The notes under the pieces: model-generated
What the model was told of the DNA's origin: nothing
Databases searched by the model: none
What the model saw: only the letters and a program-made list of their open reading frames with translations
NCBI GenBank assembly: GCA_023512835.1
Contig: CM042084.1
Coordinates: 11,590,842-11,654,841 of the forward strand
From: Taxillus chinensis
Taxonomy: Eukaryota; Streptophyta; Magnoliopsida; Santalales; Loranthaceae
Direction: 5' to 3'
Length of the DNA stretch: 64,000 nt
Made by a program: the position numbers and the translations under genes
Part shown: one piece after another, positions 12,101 to 24,730 of the stretch
How the letters are laid out: every line of letters begins with the position of its first letter
Position numbering within the stretch: position 1 is the stretch's first letter

Positions 12101-15100
12101 CAACCATTTAATGGGTTAAATGTGTCATTAATTAAGGCAACATGCACTAAAAAATTCCTTCCCCGGCTGGATAAAAGCCCTAGTTTTAAAATAAATTGAT
12201 TAAGATAAAAGACCTCTAACAGTAATTATTTTTTTTTTAAAAATTGGCATATTCCTTTTCATATCTTGTTAATGAGAGAGAATAATAATGGGAGTTCTTT
12301 TTATATAGAGCTTAGTAAATCAGGGTTCTCACTGCATTTATTTAGGATAAAATAGGATAAATAAGTCCTATGGTAAAGATTCCAATAATACGGAAACTGT
12401 AATATGCAATAATACTCTTACACTTAGACCTAAAATCCATAGTTTAAAGTTGTGATGGCAGCTGTCATCGCGGTGCGGTTGCATATAATTTTAGGTATTA
12501 AATAATATTTAATTTTTTTCTTCAAAAAATTATAAAAAAATTATAAAAAAAACAGATGGTGTCATTAGAACTATTCAATAAGCAAAATAAATAGTATAGA
12601 ATGCATGATATTAATTAAAATATTTTTAAAAAGGTAATAATGTACTATTTTGACATTAAAATAAATATATTATTAGCTTTAAGCTAATAAATTCATTAAA
12701 AGAATATCTAATGAAGTCTAAAAAAGCTAATAAACTTATTTTTGTTTATTTTATTCAATTTAATTACTTTAAAAATCCTAATTATCCTACAAATATTAAT
12801 CTATTTTAAAGAACACCTAAAAAATTAAATTAATCTTTTCTTCCCTAATAATTTTTTTAAAGATTAACCAAAATTTAATATAATAAAGCAAATGAAATGA
12901 TAAAATAAAAACATATTATATATATATAAACACACGTACTTTTGTTTGGCGAGTCATGGTGTGGGCAACAATGTTGGTGCATCAGAGTCGACATAGGTGG
13001 GGCTAGTGCAATATTCGTCAGTAGCAGTCGATGACTAATGAAGCAGGGATGAAGATGACAATGGCTGGCTCAGAGAGGGAAGACAATGCAGATGGGGCTG
13101 TTGATTCATCGTGCGAGCCGATCATGCTAGTGGGCTAAGGACGTTGGAATTCTTTCTCTGGGGAAGACGACATGAGGATAGGCAGGACTCCACCCGGTGG
13201 AGGCGACTTCTCGATCGGTGGCTGTGTCAAATGTTGGTGACTGAATTCGGGAATCTTGACCAAAATCTCAGCCAAGACAAGATAAGATTTCCTGGATTTC
13301 GGTGACTCGTTGCATCTTGGCCAGATTCCTGAGAGACATCATAATCGGCGTGTTTATTGTATCCCCGTCATTTCTCGTATCAGTGCCTTCCAATACCTGC
13401 TCGGAATTGAACCATGTTGAAATCACATGTATAAAAATGAGCTCATTCTATGGGCAGTATCTGTTTTTTCTAAAATTGTTTATAAGGGATTGCTGGCATT
13501 TTAAAACTACACATTTTACTAAATTTTCATGCGTCCAGATTCAAAAGTAATGCAGAATGCTTCCTTAATTTTAAATATCTAATTACGGGTAATTATTTAC
13601 TTTTGGCTACTCATCCACTGATATTCTTGAATGTTTCATAATCATTGAGGTTGTCGTCATGGTTCTAAAAGATTTTTTAAATTTAAATAGTTTAAACCGT
13701 TTCATTTTAGCTGAGGATTAAAAAAGATAGAAGAAAATTGAATTGGGCTTTTATCCTCGTTTTAGCTGAGGGTGGAAAAATAAGAAAAGCAAATTGAATT
13801 GGGATTCATCGCCAGAAACAACAACTTTATCAGACCCTTGACAACAATGGAATAAGAAGATGATGGAAGAGCATTTGATACCACGGTGATCCCTCGAAGC
13901 GGTCATACCCCCCCCGGCCAAATGGTGTGCCAGGGGCTGAATGTTGTATGTTATAGGGTAAGCATCTAAGATACATGACAGTTTTAAATATAAAATGAGT
14001 TTCATAGTTCCAAGCATGTTAAATTTTCTGATATGATAATGTATTTGTGTTTATATTTATTAAAAATCGTTAAAAAAAAAACTAAAACGTCTAATTACCA
14101 CCTAGGCACTAGATGCCGTCCCCTCCCCTCACTATCTAGCATGTGGTCCCAATTTTAGATGGTGGTCTTGGTTTAAGACTCCCTTTTAAAGCGAAAAGGT
14201 TTGGTGTCCTGTTATTCCGTTATTTTGTTTTATGCTTTCTAATATCTTGCCTTCCTATTCTTTGTGTGATAAAATCCCTGTTTTCCTAATTTCCTTAAAC
14301 TCAAAATTTCCCCCCAATTTATATGTAGGTTCCAATTTATTTGGCCAGAAGCCTTCTTTTGGTGGCTTTGGGTCTACTCCTACCCAATCATCACCATTTG
14401 GAAGCACATTCCAGCAATCTCAGCCAGCATTTGGGAGCAGTTTATTTGGTTCAACTACACCATTTGGTGCATCAAGCCAACCTGCATTTGCTGCTGCCAG
14501 TGCTCCTGCTTTTGGTGCCACAAGTAACCCTGCCTTTGCTTCTGCAAGTACGCCAACTTTTGGAGCTACTAGTAATCCCACCTTTGGTGCTACAACCACA
14601 CCCGCCTTTGGTGCTACAACCACACCTGCCTTTGGTGCTACAACGACACCTGCCTTTGGTGCTACCAGTACACCCGCCTTTGGTGCTACCAGTACACCTG
14701 GCTTTGGTGCTACCAGTACACCTGGCTTTGGTGCTACAAGCACACCTTCCTTTGGTGGTGCTGCTACGACTCCAACGTTTGGTACTAATGCATTTGGGGT
14801 AGGGTCTGGGGGGGCATTTGGCGCAGCTAGCACCCCTGTATTTGGTTCATCAACCTCCTCCACCTTTGGTGGTTCGAGTACTCCTGTATTTGGTGGTGCC
14901 AGTAATCCAGCATTTGGTCAGTCAAGCGCCTCTACGTTTGGTGCTTCAAGTACTCCTGCCTTTGGTAGCAGCCCATCCTTTACTTTTGGGTCAAGTCCAG
15001 CTTTTGGGACTACTTCATCTCCGTTTGGTGCTCAGAGTTCACCATTTGGTGAGTCTTCCTGACGTGAATGGTTCTTTAAAATGCATGTTCAATTTATTTT

Positions 15101-18100
15101 GAGGATTAATATTCTCTTTCTGTGTGCAAGGGATTCTTATGTTGTTCACACTTGCTGTATTTTGTGTTATAGGAAACCAGTCTACACAATTTGGGAGCAC
15201 CAATTTTGGCCAGTCAGGCTTTGGGGGTCAGCGTGGAGGAAGTAGGGTAGCTGCTTATGCACCGACAACTGAGGTAGATAGTGGTAATTCACAATCTGCT
15301 GGAAAGCTGGAGTCAATATCAGCCATGCCTGTCTACAAAGATAAAAGTCATGAAGAGCTAAGATGGGAGGATTATCAGTTAGGTGATAAAGGTATGTTAT
15401 TTGTGTTCATCTATTGAGAACTTGCATGGTTTGCTGCAAGCATTGGTGGCTTATTTTGCAAATCACAATTTCATATTTCAGGTGGACCAGCTCCTGTTAG
15501 TCAATCTCCAAGTGGGGCTAATTTTAGCATGCCAACACAATCAAGCCCTTTTAATTCTTCACCGTCATTTTCTCAGCCCTCTTCCAATCCTTTTTCTTCT
15601 ACACCTTCCAATCTTTTTTCTGCACCGGCTTCTAATCCATTTGCTCCAAAAACAAACTTTAGTAGTTCACCCTTTCCTGGCTTGTCTAGTTTCAGTTCAG
15701 GGCCCAGTGCTTCATCTGCATCCCCCTTTGGATCGACCTCATCATCAACACCTTCTCTATTTCCAACTACTGGATTTACAGCTGCTTCTTCTTCATCCCT
15801 TTTTAATACAGCAAGTTCATCTGGGTTTGGGCCATCTCTCTTCAATTCTGCTTCAGCTCCAGGAACTTCTTCAACATTTAATACCGGCCTAAACTTTTCC
15901 AACACACAGTCATCCTCACTCTTCAATTCCACTGCACCTTCTCTTGGCCAGACAAGTACTCCTTTTGGACAGACTACTCCTTTTGCGCAATCAAGCCCAT
16001 TTGTTACACCTTCTAGTGGTTTCAATGCAAATTTCTCAAGTTCTTCATCATTAATGCCGTCAACCAACCCATCCGGGTTTCCACAAACTACTGTAAGTCT
16101 TTTTTCTTGTAATATATTATTATTTTTATATTTAAAATCTATCTTTTTAAAGAAGGTACTTTTTTCAGTTTTCGAAGCTGCAGAAAGAAGACATCCCTAT
16201 CCCAATTTTTATTTTTATTTTTAAAATTTGGGATATGTTGCGAAAGTTATATTTATAGTAATGGAAGATACATTTATATTCCATTTCATTTTATTGTAAT
16301 GATTCATCTTAAAACAAAAAAAATGTGAAAATTGGGTGTGATATCTATTGACTTGTTTGACTACTAGAATGTGTATTTACAATTTAAACAAAGATGGTTG
16401 TGAAGTCATTGCACCAGCTCTTCTTTCAATAAAAAATGTTAGTATAAATTTCCATCCTTTAGGGAGACTTAAGGTTGGAATTGAGAACAGATTTCTTCTT
16501 TGGGAAGAGATTTGGATAGGACCACTTGATTCATCCTTGTCGGATATTTGTGTTTTGTATCCTTTTCATTATTTGTTTATTTATTATTATTTGGGGGGGG
16601 GGATGGATTAGAGGGAGATATTGCTGGAATTTTATTTTTATTATATTAAAATTTAGTGAAATAATTGTTTTTCAATGATAAGTTAGCCTAGATTGATGTG
16701 TTATTGGATACAATCATATTCCTGGCTTTGGTTTGTCGTATTTCTGCTCTATACTGTTCTACATATTTGAAGAAGGAACACCTCCCCAGCCCCACCTAAC
16801 AACCTAGATGACATGTTGTTTCCGAATATTTTGTTTAATTAGCTCATCTTGTTTAATTATCGTCAAAAAGATCAAATTTAAAGTGTGGGGAACAAATCAG
16901 CTGAAGCTGTAAAGTGGTGGTATGGCTTGGGCTTTTCTAGTCCAAAAAAAGATTAATGTTATATTTGTGGCTCAACAATTGGTAGGGGGCAAGCTTTTTC
17001 TTTTGAGTTACCATGTTTTTTTTTCCTTAACCATCTATTGTCTACCAAAATCCATATATATCCCAACCAAGGAGCCTGGGTCAATTTTGGCAAGATACAG
17101 CGAATTATAATTACCCATATCATATATAGCAGAACTTAAAATAATTGAAACCCAAAGACCTATAACTGTTAGGATAAAAAAAATCTACATATAATTGATC
17201 TGAGTAAGTTAAATTTAGTTGAATCTAAAAATAACAAGTCCTACGAAAATATTAATGTGGTGGAATTTTAATATCAAGGAATCACATGGTCAAATGACCA
17301 TAACATGCATGACCACTATGAATCAGCATAAGTATATTCTGGTTTGAGAGTTGTGAGGTGGGTGTAAAAATAACTTGAATCTGAGTAAAATTATTGTAAA
17401 TAATAATTCGAAATGTGAAATCACTAAATTTTGATGGGTTGACAAAGGGATATATATGAGCAATCACCTAGTCAAATGGCGTAACATACATTTCATATGT
17501 ATTCATTTCCATACTTTTCTCATCCCTAACATAATTGACGTTCCATGGAAACCTATCTAGGATTGTGGTTCCTGTTTTCCTTGTATGTTGATCATGCTAG
17601 TATAATTTTCTCAAGTTAAGGTTGAAACTAGTTAGATATTTTCCGGCTGCCCTGTTGAATTCTACTAGGTTGAAACTACTAGAATTGGGGTTGCAGAGAA
17701 AACTGCTCAACAGAGGATTGTTAGTCCAGCTGTCGCGTTCAGTAGAGGTAGAGGGGGCTTGGGGGTAGTGTCCCCAAAACCTCTATGGGTTTTGGTAATT
17801 TAATGCAGTTATTAATATTTAGCTCTTTGGGATTCACCCATGACTGGACCAAGTGGTCTAGGCTTTTTGGCCTGGATTTGCTGGCTCTTGTGAAGTTGTC
17901 CATGCTATCTCCTCAGTATTGTCATTACGGATTGAGGTAAGAGCTTCCAGTGACACTCCCATTAAGCAACATCATTGTCATAGCATAGGTTTTGAAATAT
18001 TGGACAAATCTGAGATGACTACGACATTTTAACACAATATCAGAGGGTGCTGATACGAGATATAGGGTCAGAATGAGCAACTCGTGATTTTGGAGCATCT

Positions 18101-21100
18101 AGACAATCTCGGCCGAGACACAACAAGTTGAGATATCTTGATGACTCATCTCCCCTCGTCTGTGATTTCTGGGATTAATTGAAGAGGTAAGTGGCTGAGT
18201 TGCCTTTTCTTTCTCTTTTTTTCTTTCTCTTTTTTTCCTTCTCATTCTTTTTCTTCTCGACAATCGATAGTTGACAATCGATAGTCGACTGACAGTCGCT
18301 GTTTCTCTTTGTCTTCTTCTTCTTTGCACACGCTGTTGGATAACCTGATGTTGCTGCTCATGTCGAGATTCTTCCTCGTCTCTATTTTTCTTCTTCCTTT
18401 TCTTCTTCCTCTTCGCATTGCATACATTGTCATGTCTTCCGACACCAAGGTTTTTTGATACCAAAAGAGGTAGCTTAGCCTCTTAGATGTTTTTATTTTA
18501 ATATTTAATTTTATATGACTTTTTTTGTTTTGCTTTTCAGTTATGTTTTTTTTGGTTTGTTTATTTTTAGGTAATTAATATTTTGTAACTAAAATTAATA
18601 AATGTGTGATTAATTAATATAATTTTTTTTACAAATCAAAACTAATATCTATATTTAATAATTTAAAATTATTTTCAGTCAAAAAATTACTATTTGATAA
18701 AAACTATTATATACATAGAAACTAATTAGATTAATAGTTATATCTTTTTTATATATTAATTAATTAATTAATTATTTTCATTATTTTACTTGTAAGTGTG
18801 TTGAATAAGCTACTAGATGTTGGTTAAAAACATGATATAATTTTCTCAAAAGCTAATAATATATTTATTTTAATGCGACCATAGTTCCTTGCGTTTTTTT
18901 GTTAATGTTTGAAGTTATACCATGCACCCTAATAGCATTTTTAGTAGTGTTAGCTAAATTTAATTAGCCTTATGCATATTTAGCTGAATTAATATATCTT
19001 TGGCTAATATCTTTAGCAGTTCATTTATTTATTTGCTTAAATTATTTTTCTTAACTTACCCTTGTCACATATCTCTCCCTATTGCATTCTCTCTTTGCTA
19101 TCTCCCTCTCCGGCATTATTGGTACAAGTACATTAATTTTACACTCTTATACATCAACGATCTTCTTCAACTTCTATTCATCTTCTTCCATTGGGTTTAT
19201 TCAATTCAAGCATCAAACAATTACTGCCACAACTCCAACCATTTTCGATTTGTACATCGGTGCTGAGTTCAAAGGCATCAGATTCACGAACGTCACCGCC
19301 AACTGAGCCTTTCTGACCCTAACCAATGACAACTTCCGCATCTTCCCAAGTCGCTGCCGTCAAGCAGTGGCGCAACAACATTATGGTGATGCTGAGCCTC
19401 AGCAGTGACACCCTGAATGGCAAATACGCCTACATTGACTCGGCCTCGGTCAATTCGTGGGTCTCTATTGCTGTTGCTTTGCTCACCCAGATCATCACCC
19501 AATATCGCTTGGATGACGTCAACATCAACTACGAGCACTTCTAATCCAATTTGACAAAGCCCAAGGTGGGCATCTTTAAGGTTGAGGAATCGGAGCTGCT
19601 TCTGACCATAGCGTTGAGGAACATGTAGACAAGCACACTGGAGACAACCCCTAGATTTGGAGAAGAAGCTGGGACGTCAGCATATGTGGGGAATAAGTGG
19701 AAGGGTACGTTGGGGTTCCCAAGGGATACCTAGTGAGTGTCTGACTTTGTAGATGCTTTGAATTATTTATTTTTCTTGTTTAATAGTTTCAATGTGATTG
19801 TTTTTATTTTAAATTTTTTTTATGATTTTTTTAAAATCTGAACAATATTTTATGCCTAAAGTTGTATCTGGCTGATGCCTCTGCTCCAATTCCTCTGCTC
19901 CATGCCATTTGTCAGCGCTCCCTTTGGCCCTGGCTGATGCCTTGTCTTTGTGCATAACACTTCAACAAGCCCTGTGCATTTCTCGCTCTCCAAGATGGCC
20001 TCGCCATAAAATTTTTCCTCACTAATTCCTTCGTTGACCTCAATTTCTAAAGCCTTAAGCCTTCAAGTTTGCAGCTTTCGGCCACCCTAAGTGCTTCTAG
20101 AACCATGTAGTTCCTTAAATGCCAGATTTGTCCGATGAAGCTTGAGACCCACCTGCAGCATTTTTGATGGTGTGGCCGTCCATGGAAAGCACACGAATTG
20201 TTTTATGTCTTTTTTACTTTCTTCAATTTGCATTGGCTTTAAAATGGCTGAGGTCTACAGAAATCGTTGAGGGGATAACCTAGCGTTTGCCAGTGGATCC
20301 CAACACAGCTTTTTCAGGGGAGTGTATGTGTATATCACATGTGAGGGATTACTCGTTGTAATGAGAGGATGTAACCCTAATATGAGGTGGAACTCAGTAT
20401 CCTGTGTTATATTTTGTTCTGTACTAGTGATTATCTGTGGAATTTGTTTGTTGGTATTTACCCAAATACAACAGTAACTTGGACAGGCTTTTTGGTTGTC
20501 TAAGAGATGAGCACTGCATAGAAAGCATTTTTTTTAATTTTTATTATTGTTTTAAAAATTACAATTTTTGTGAGGAAGAAGATGTCTTTTTCATTTGCAT
20601 TACAAAAAGAATGCTATAATGCATTTTTCTATTGTCATTGTTGGGTTTGGTATGGGACATCAATGTTTTGTTGCTTGTCAGCTCCATCAGAATCTAGTAT
20701 GTATAGTGCCGTGGACCTCTTCATTTAGGCATCTTAATATCTCTAGTTAGATTTTACTCTTTAAACTATGTTTAAAGCTTGCAATGAATTTAAATTCTAC
20801 TTACTGATGTAGCCATCTCTCTCTACGCCCTTTCAACCGTCTCAAGCTCAAACAAGTGGTTTTGGCTATAACAGCTTTGTTCCACAGCAAGCAGGTATGT
20901 TTCTTACTATATTATTTGTTATCTCTATTCTAGCATGTTTTCTGATTTTAATGCGTTGAATCTATTTCCCCCATTCACAGCTGGCGCAACTGCAAGTGGT
21001 GGCATTTCATTCAATCAGAGTTCATTTGGGCCAGTGTATGTTTTGCCAATAGTTTTTATGCCAACGTTGCATTGAAATTCGTGTGTTTTTAACTTAGGTT

Positions 21101-23365
21101 TCTGTAAGGTGGATTGGTCATTGGTGCACTAAATTATTAATGTTCTTGTGACTTGGTCAGATTAGTATCTGATGTATTTATTTAAAATCTATAGAGCAAT
21201 GCTTGGTGCAGGCGCAATGCGTGAGTCACCTGGCTTGTTTATGATCCCTAGGGGCTGTAAAAGTTGTAGTGTGCATTATTTTATTTGGAGCACAAATATT
21301 AAGTCACCTGGTTGAATGGGCTGAAATAGCAAGGAAAGATGCGTATCAGTTTCCCATATATGTATTTGTATGACAGGAACGAAAAGTAAAAGATAGTCTC
21401 CAGTGTGGCTAATTTTTCCTTTTAGGCGAAGGGTTGTAGTGATCATTAGATTGGGTAATGAGCTCAACACTAGATGATATGGTTCGCTAGGATAAAGCCA
21501 CACCTGTTACTACATCAGCCTATACCAATGTTAAACATTGATCCTAGTTTCATCATGCGGTGATATGCTGAATATCCCCATAATGTTTTGGATATTGATA
21601 CGTTGAAATGCCATTTTGAGTGTTCTTTGGAAAAGGAAAAGCATGCAATTCTATAATTTCTAATATATATATATTGACATAAAACTCACAGGTCTGGTGT
21701 GCAAAGCTCTGCAATTGCACAGCCTGCCCCTATCGCAAATCCTTTTGGAACCCTGCCTGCTATGCCTCAGGTGTCGATTGGTCGGGCTGGAACCACACCT
21801 TCAGTTCAATATGGAATTTCTAGTATCCCCGTAAGATGATCTATGTGATTCCTCATTTATTATGTTTGTGCCCCTAATTCTTGTTTTCACTTTTGCATCA
21901 TATAATTTGGCTGTTGGTGGTTATTAACATCATTTTATTATCAGGTCGTGGACAAGCCTACTCCTGTTAGAATGTCGCCATTATTGACCTCTCGACACTT
22001 GTCTCAAAGGCGGATGAGGTTGCCAACAAGGAAATATAATCCAAAAACTGATGGTCCGAAGGTGAGAGGATTTTTTTTTCTTTTCAATGCAAACATGTTC
22101 TTGATCAATTTTCATTTCTGGATTAAATGTAATAGTTATTTAGATGCTTTTAATTTCTCAAGCTCGTATTTCAACTGCATGCTTAAGAAAGCAGAATAAG
22201 GAGTCCTTAGCGTTTCTTGGTTTTTCTTGATTTTTGTGTCCACATCTCTTGGTTAAATTATGCTCACAGGTCCCATTTTTCGCTGATGATGATGACACAC
22301 CAAGTACTCCTAAAGCAGATGCTCTTTTCATTCCCAGGGAGAATCCTAGAGCTTTGGTTATTCGTCCAAGAGAACAATGGCCTTTGAGTGCTACTTTGGA
22401 AAAAAGATCTCCTCCCAAGGATACATCTACTCTAGTGCATGAAAATGGTAAATTTTGAACTGTCATCGAACTTACTCTTATCCTTAAAAAACAATTGATT
22501 CTGATGGGATGGTCAAAGTCTTTTTTTTTTTTCTCCCCTACTAGTAAAACTTACCTTATAATTTGGAAGCTATTTTCTATTTGAACTGGCATCCAAATGC
22601 AGTATTGATTTATATTTGGTATTTTTACATGGTTTGTGTTTTTTTAGTATGGAATTTTCGGTACTATTACATATGCATCGTTTATATTATCCTTTGCCCA
22701 CCTTAATTGCAGGAAATTTTGTTGAAAACGGCCACATGAAGGAACCAGGCCATCCTGCTGAGAAACAAAATGGAGTTCATGAAATTCATCCCATTCAGAA
22801 AGAGGACTCGTATATTACACTTACTGGGCACAGAGCTGGAGAGGCAGCCATTGTGTATGAACATGGTGCAGACATTGAGGCTTTAATGCCAAAGTTGCGG
22901 CATTCTGATTACTTTACTGAACCTCGGGTTCAAGAAATGGCAGCAAAAGAAAGGGCAGAACCAGGTTTCTGCCGTCATGTTAGAGATTTTGTGGTTGGGC
23001 GACATGGTTATGGCAGCATCAAATTTACTGGGGAGACAGATGTGAGGCGCCTTGATCTTGAGTCGCTTATCCAGTTCAATGATCGGGAAGTAATTGTTTA
23101 CATGGACGACAACAAAAAGCCTCCAGTGGGACAAGGTCTTAACAAACCCGCTGAGGTTACACTTCTCAATATAAAATGTTTTGACAAAAAGACTGGACAT
23201 CAATACACCGAAGGACCAAAAATTGAGAAATACAAGCAGATGCTCATGAGGAAGGCGGAAGATCAAGGTGCTGAATTTGTTTCCTATGACCCAGTCAAAG
23301 GAGAGTGGAAATTTAGGGTCCATCATTTTAGCATATACAAGCTAGGAGATGAAGAGGACCTGTAA
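9125..23365 (+). CDS. NUP98: Nuclear pore complex protein NUP98 (FG nucleoporin with autoproteolytic domain)
   Basis: Eleven exons join in frame with GT-AG borders: 9125-9140, 10426-10653, 14329-15048, 15173-15391, 15482-16092, 20813-20894, 20981-21035, 21692-21830, 21945-22061, 22270-22447 and 22713-23365, giving 1005 residues, the usual plant length. Exon 1 is a 16-nt microexon. Residues 1-350 and 395-690 are rich in FG/GFG/PFG repeats, the disordered barrier that binds transport receptors. Residues about 345-395 hold a GLEBS-like Rae1-binding block ending [14 protein letters not shown]. The C-terminal autoproteolytic domain (about 820-1005) contains [13 protein letters not shown] and ends HHFSIYKL; known NUP98 chemistry places cleavage after Phe994, releasing a short 11-residue tail. 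NUP98 anchors at the pore through this domain and supports mRNA export. Introns 2 (3.7 kb) and 5 (4.7 kb) are swollen by insertions. The gene looks intact and constitutive; I see no specific regulatory sites. Confidence 0.96.
9942..10110. repeat. Local direct duplications in NUP98 intron 1
   Basis: The phrase ttcataaagaaatctctgca followed by gtcgttgcatttttgta occurs near 9942 and again near 10060 (with one change), and gtaaagcgaaggcacactat occurs near 9977 and 10019. This is an interleaved local duplication within intron 1 with no coding role. Confidence 0.8.
10651..10940 (+). repeat. 147-bp tandem duplication covering the exon 2 splice donor of NUP98
   Basis: Copy 1 starts at 10651 (gtggtatgtatatcatgctt) and copy 2 at 10798 with the same opening words. 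Both continue through tcttgtggtttgttgtatctt, tttcaaactc and aaggtggttg. The duplication repeats the 5' splice site gtatgt, so a second potential donor sits at 10801. Using it would add 147 nt (49 codons' length) to exon 2; the open frame continues to a stop at 10794-10796, so such a message would be terminated early. Confidence 0.85.
10941..14328. other. Remainder of NUP98 intron 2
   Basis: AT-rich intron sequence with no supported gene. At about 11557-11640 there are three imperfect tandem copies of a roughly 30-bp unit (aaagtggcggttacaagacctta plus an A-run). A GC-richer island at 12950-13310 has an open frame of 64 codons without recognisable domains; it shares words such as tctc(g/a)gcc(g/a)agaca with an island at 18090-18150 in intron 5, suggesting a dispersed repeat family. 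The intron ends with the acceptor atgtag at 14328. Confidence 0.5.
14551..14757 (+). repeat. 24-bp coding minisatellite of FG repeats in NUP98 exon 3
   Basis: About eight to nine head-to-tail copies of a 24-nt unit encode TPAFGAT(T/S) with only Ala/Gly/Ser/Thr exchanges after the proline. Near-identity at the nucleotide level in the central copies shows recent slippage or unequal exchange that keeps frame. The number of GFG-type units may therefore differ among alleles. Confidence 0.9.
16093..20812. other. NUP98 intron 5 (4.7 kb) carrying insertions
   Basis: The donor gtaagt follows exon 5 and the acceptor gatgtag precedes exon 6. The body is AT-rich, with a related 30-bp direct repeat near 17279 and 17461 (aatcac..gtcaaatg..taacat), a pyrimidine-rich stretch at 18200-18420 and the GH18 relic near 19.3 kb. 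A GC-richer patch at 19870-20200 may be another gene fragment but I could not assign it. Open frames here are short and lack conserved motifs. Confidence 0.6.
19239..19631 (+). pseudogene. GH18 chitinase-2/narbonin-like relic inside NUP98 intron 5
   Basis: Frame one gives [20 protein letters not shown] and, after a stop at 19304, [10 protein letters not shown] shifted frame then gives [40 protein letters not shown] and [13 protein letters not shown]. This order matches family 18 bulb chitinases and narbonins: IGAEF, NG-F, SQVAAVK, the SLGGD strand and the catalytic DG-x-D-x-D-x-E strand. Here the SLGGD block reads SLSSD and the catalytic strand reads DDVNINYE, with Asn at two Asp positions, as in non-enzymatic narbonin-like proteins. 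A nonsense codon, a frameshift with loss of about eight residues, a stop after YEHF and no C-terminal barrel show that it is dead. An upstream hydrophobic stretch at about 19082-19140 may be the old signal peptide. It lies in the same orientation as the host gene. Confidence 0.75.
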
Positions 23366-24730
23366 TATGATCACTGACTTGCTGTGATAGGGTGATATGG
23401 CCAGGTTTGGGGTCCCCTTCAAAAAGAAAAAAGAATGTTGGTCTCCAGGCCCCCCCTCTGTTTTTTTTTTCCCGGTCCTGAATTTGTATAGTACATGCCG
23501 TGTTGGCTGTGTTTATTAGGTCTTTTTCCTGTGGGTGTTTTGACTTTTGTATGATGCTCATGTTTGGTTTGAATGTTAATGACATTTTTTTGCCTTTTCT
23601 CAGACTTCCAAGGAAGGGTATGGTGACCGTAGGATTCAATTTGTTCATAAGATTGGAAATGACAACTTTTAAGGAGGCTCATGGCCTAGGGGGGTGACCT
23701 CCATTGTTTGTGTAGTTGTGTAGAGGGACACTAACATCTCCAAATTTCCAAGTAGATGAGTACGTCATTAGTGGCCTCAAAAAAAAAAAAAGGAAAAAAA
23801 AGCGATTTGGATTTTTGTGGGATGAAATTTATTTTTATTATAAAATAATTGATATTAAAAATGAAATGAGAATGAGAATAAAAATAATTTATTATTTTAT
23901 TTTTAATTTATATATAATATTATGAATATATATTTTTTTTGAAAATTATAATTCTATTCATTTTAGCTTGATTTTATTTTACAGCCATCCTACAATTGTG
24001 GCAAACAATGTAATAAAATATTATTATCAAATGTGAACGAGAATAAATTTTATTTCGTTGGATTCTATTTTTACATACCATGACATTAATATTTGAAGGC
24101 ATCTACCCAAAGTATGGTCTACAACGCCTTTTTTTTTTTTTTTTTTTTTTTAAATCTTAAGGAATAGTACTATTTATCTGGCAAACAAGTAAAATAAATT
24201 TCAATTTGACATACAATCAAGGGCCGATAAATATAAAGACAAACATTTTATTATGAAAAGGAATATTCACATCTAGATACATGATATGAATCAACTAAGT
24301 TACTCATAAAAATAATAATAATAAAATATTCACATAATAATATCAAAATATAAATTAAACTAAATATTCAAAAAAATTAAAATTGTTCAAATATAAATAT
24401 AACACTTGAATAATATTATTAAAATATAAATATAATATTCAAAAAGTTATTTTTAAACATAATAACATAATAAAATTTGCAAGAATATTGTATTCAAATA
24501 ATATTTTTCAAACAATTCTTTTTACTTTTTAGGACATTTTATAATTTAAAACGAGATTAAAAAAATAAATAAGTATATTAAAATGCGAGTATCCTTCCCA
24601 TTTGCGAGAAAAAAAGCACTGACATTGCGAGTTCTATTTCACTTAACATTTCGGGTTCCACTTAGACTCCACATATGTATATTCATTCCCAGTCTTACAA
24701 TTTAAGCATAATTGTTTTCAGTCGTATGGT
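23366..24730. other. NUP98 3' region and AT-rich intergenic spacer
   Basis: The first 300-350 bp after the NUP98 stop are of mixed composition and probably 3' UTR. The rest is strongly AT-rich, with a 23-T run around 24129-24151 and many aataaa/taaaat words, none standing out as a polyadenylation signal. Both neighbouring genes end into this spacer (convergent arrangement). Confidence 0.5.

Noticed and set aside
14341..14863. Leucine/proline-rich frames overlapping the FG repeats on both strands
   Set aside because: Frame shadows of NUP98 exon 3; the repeat unit keeps several frames open.
19870..20200. GC-richer patch in NUP98 intron 5 that might be another gene fragment
   Set aside because: Translations of both strands gave no family I could recognise and contain stops.
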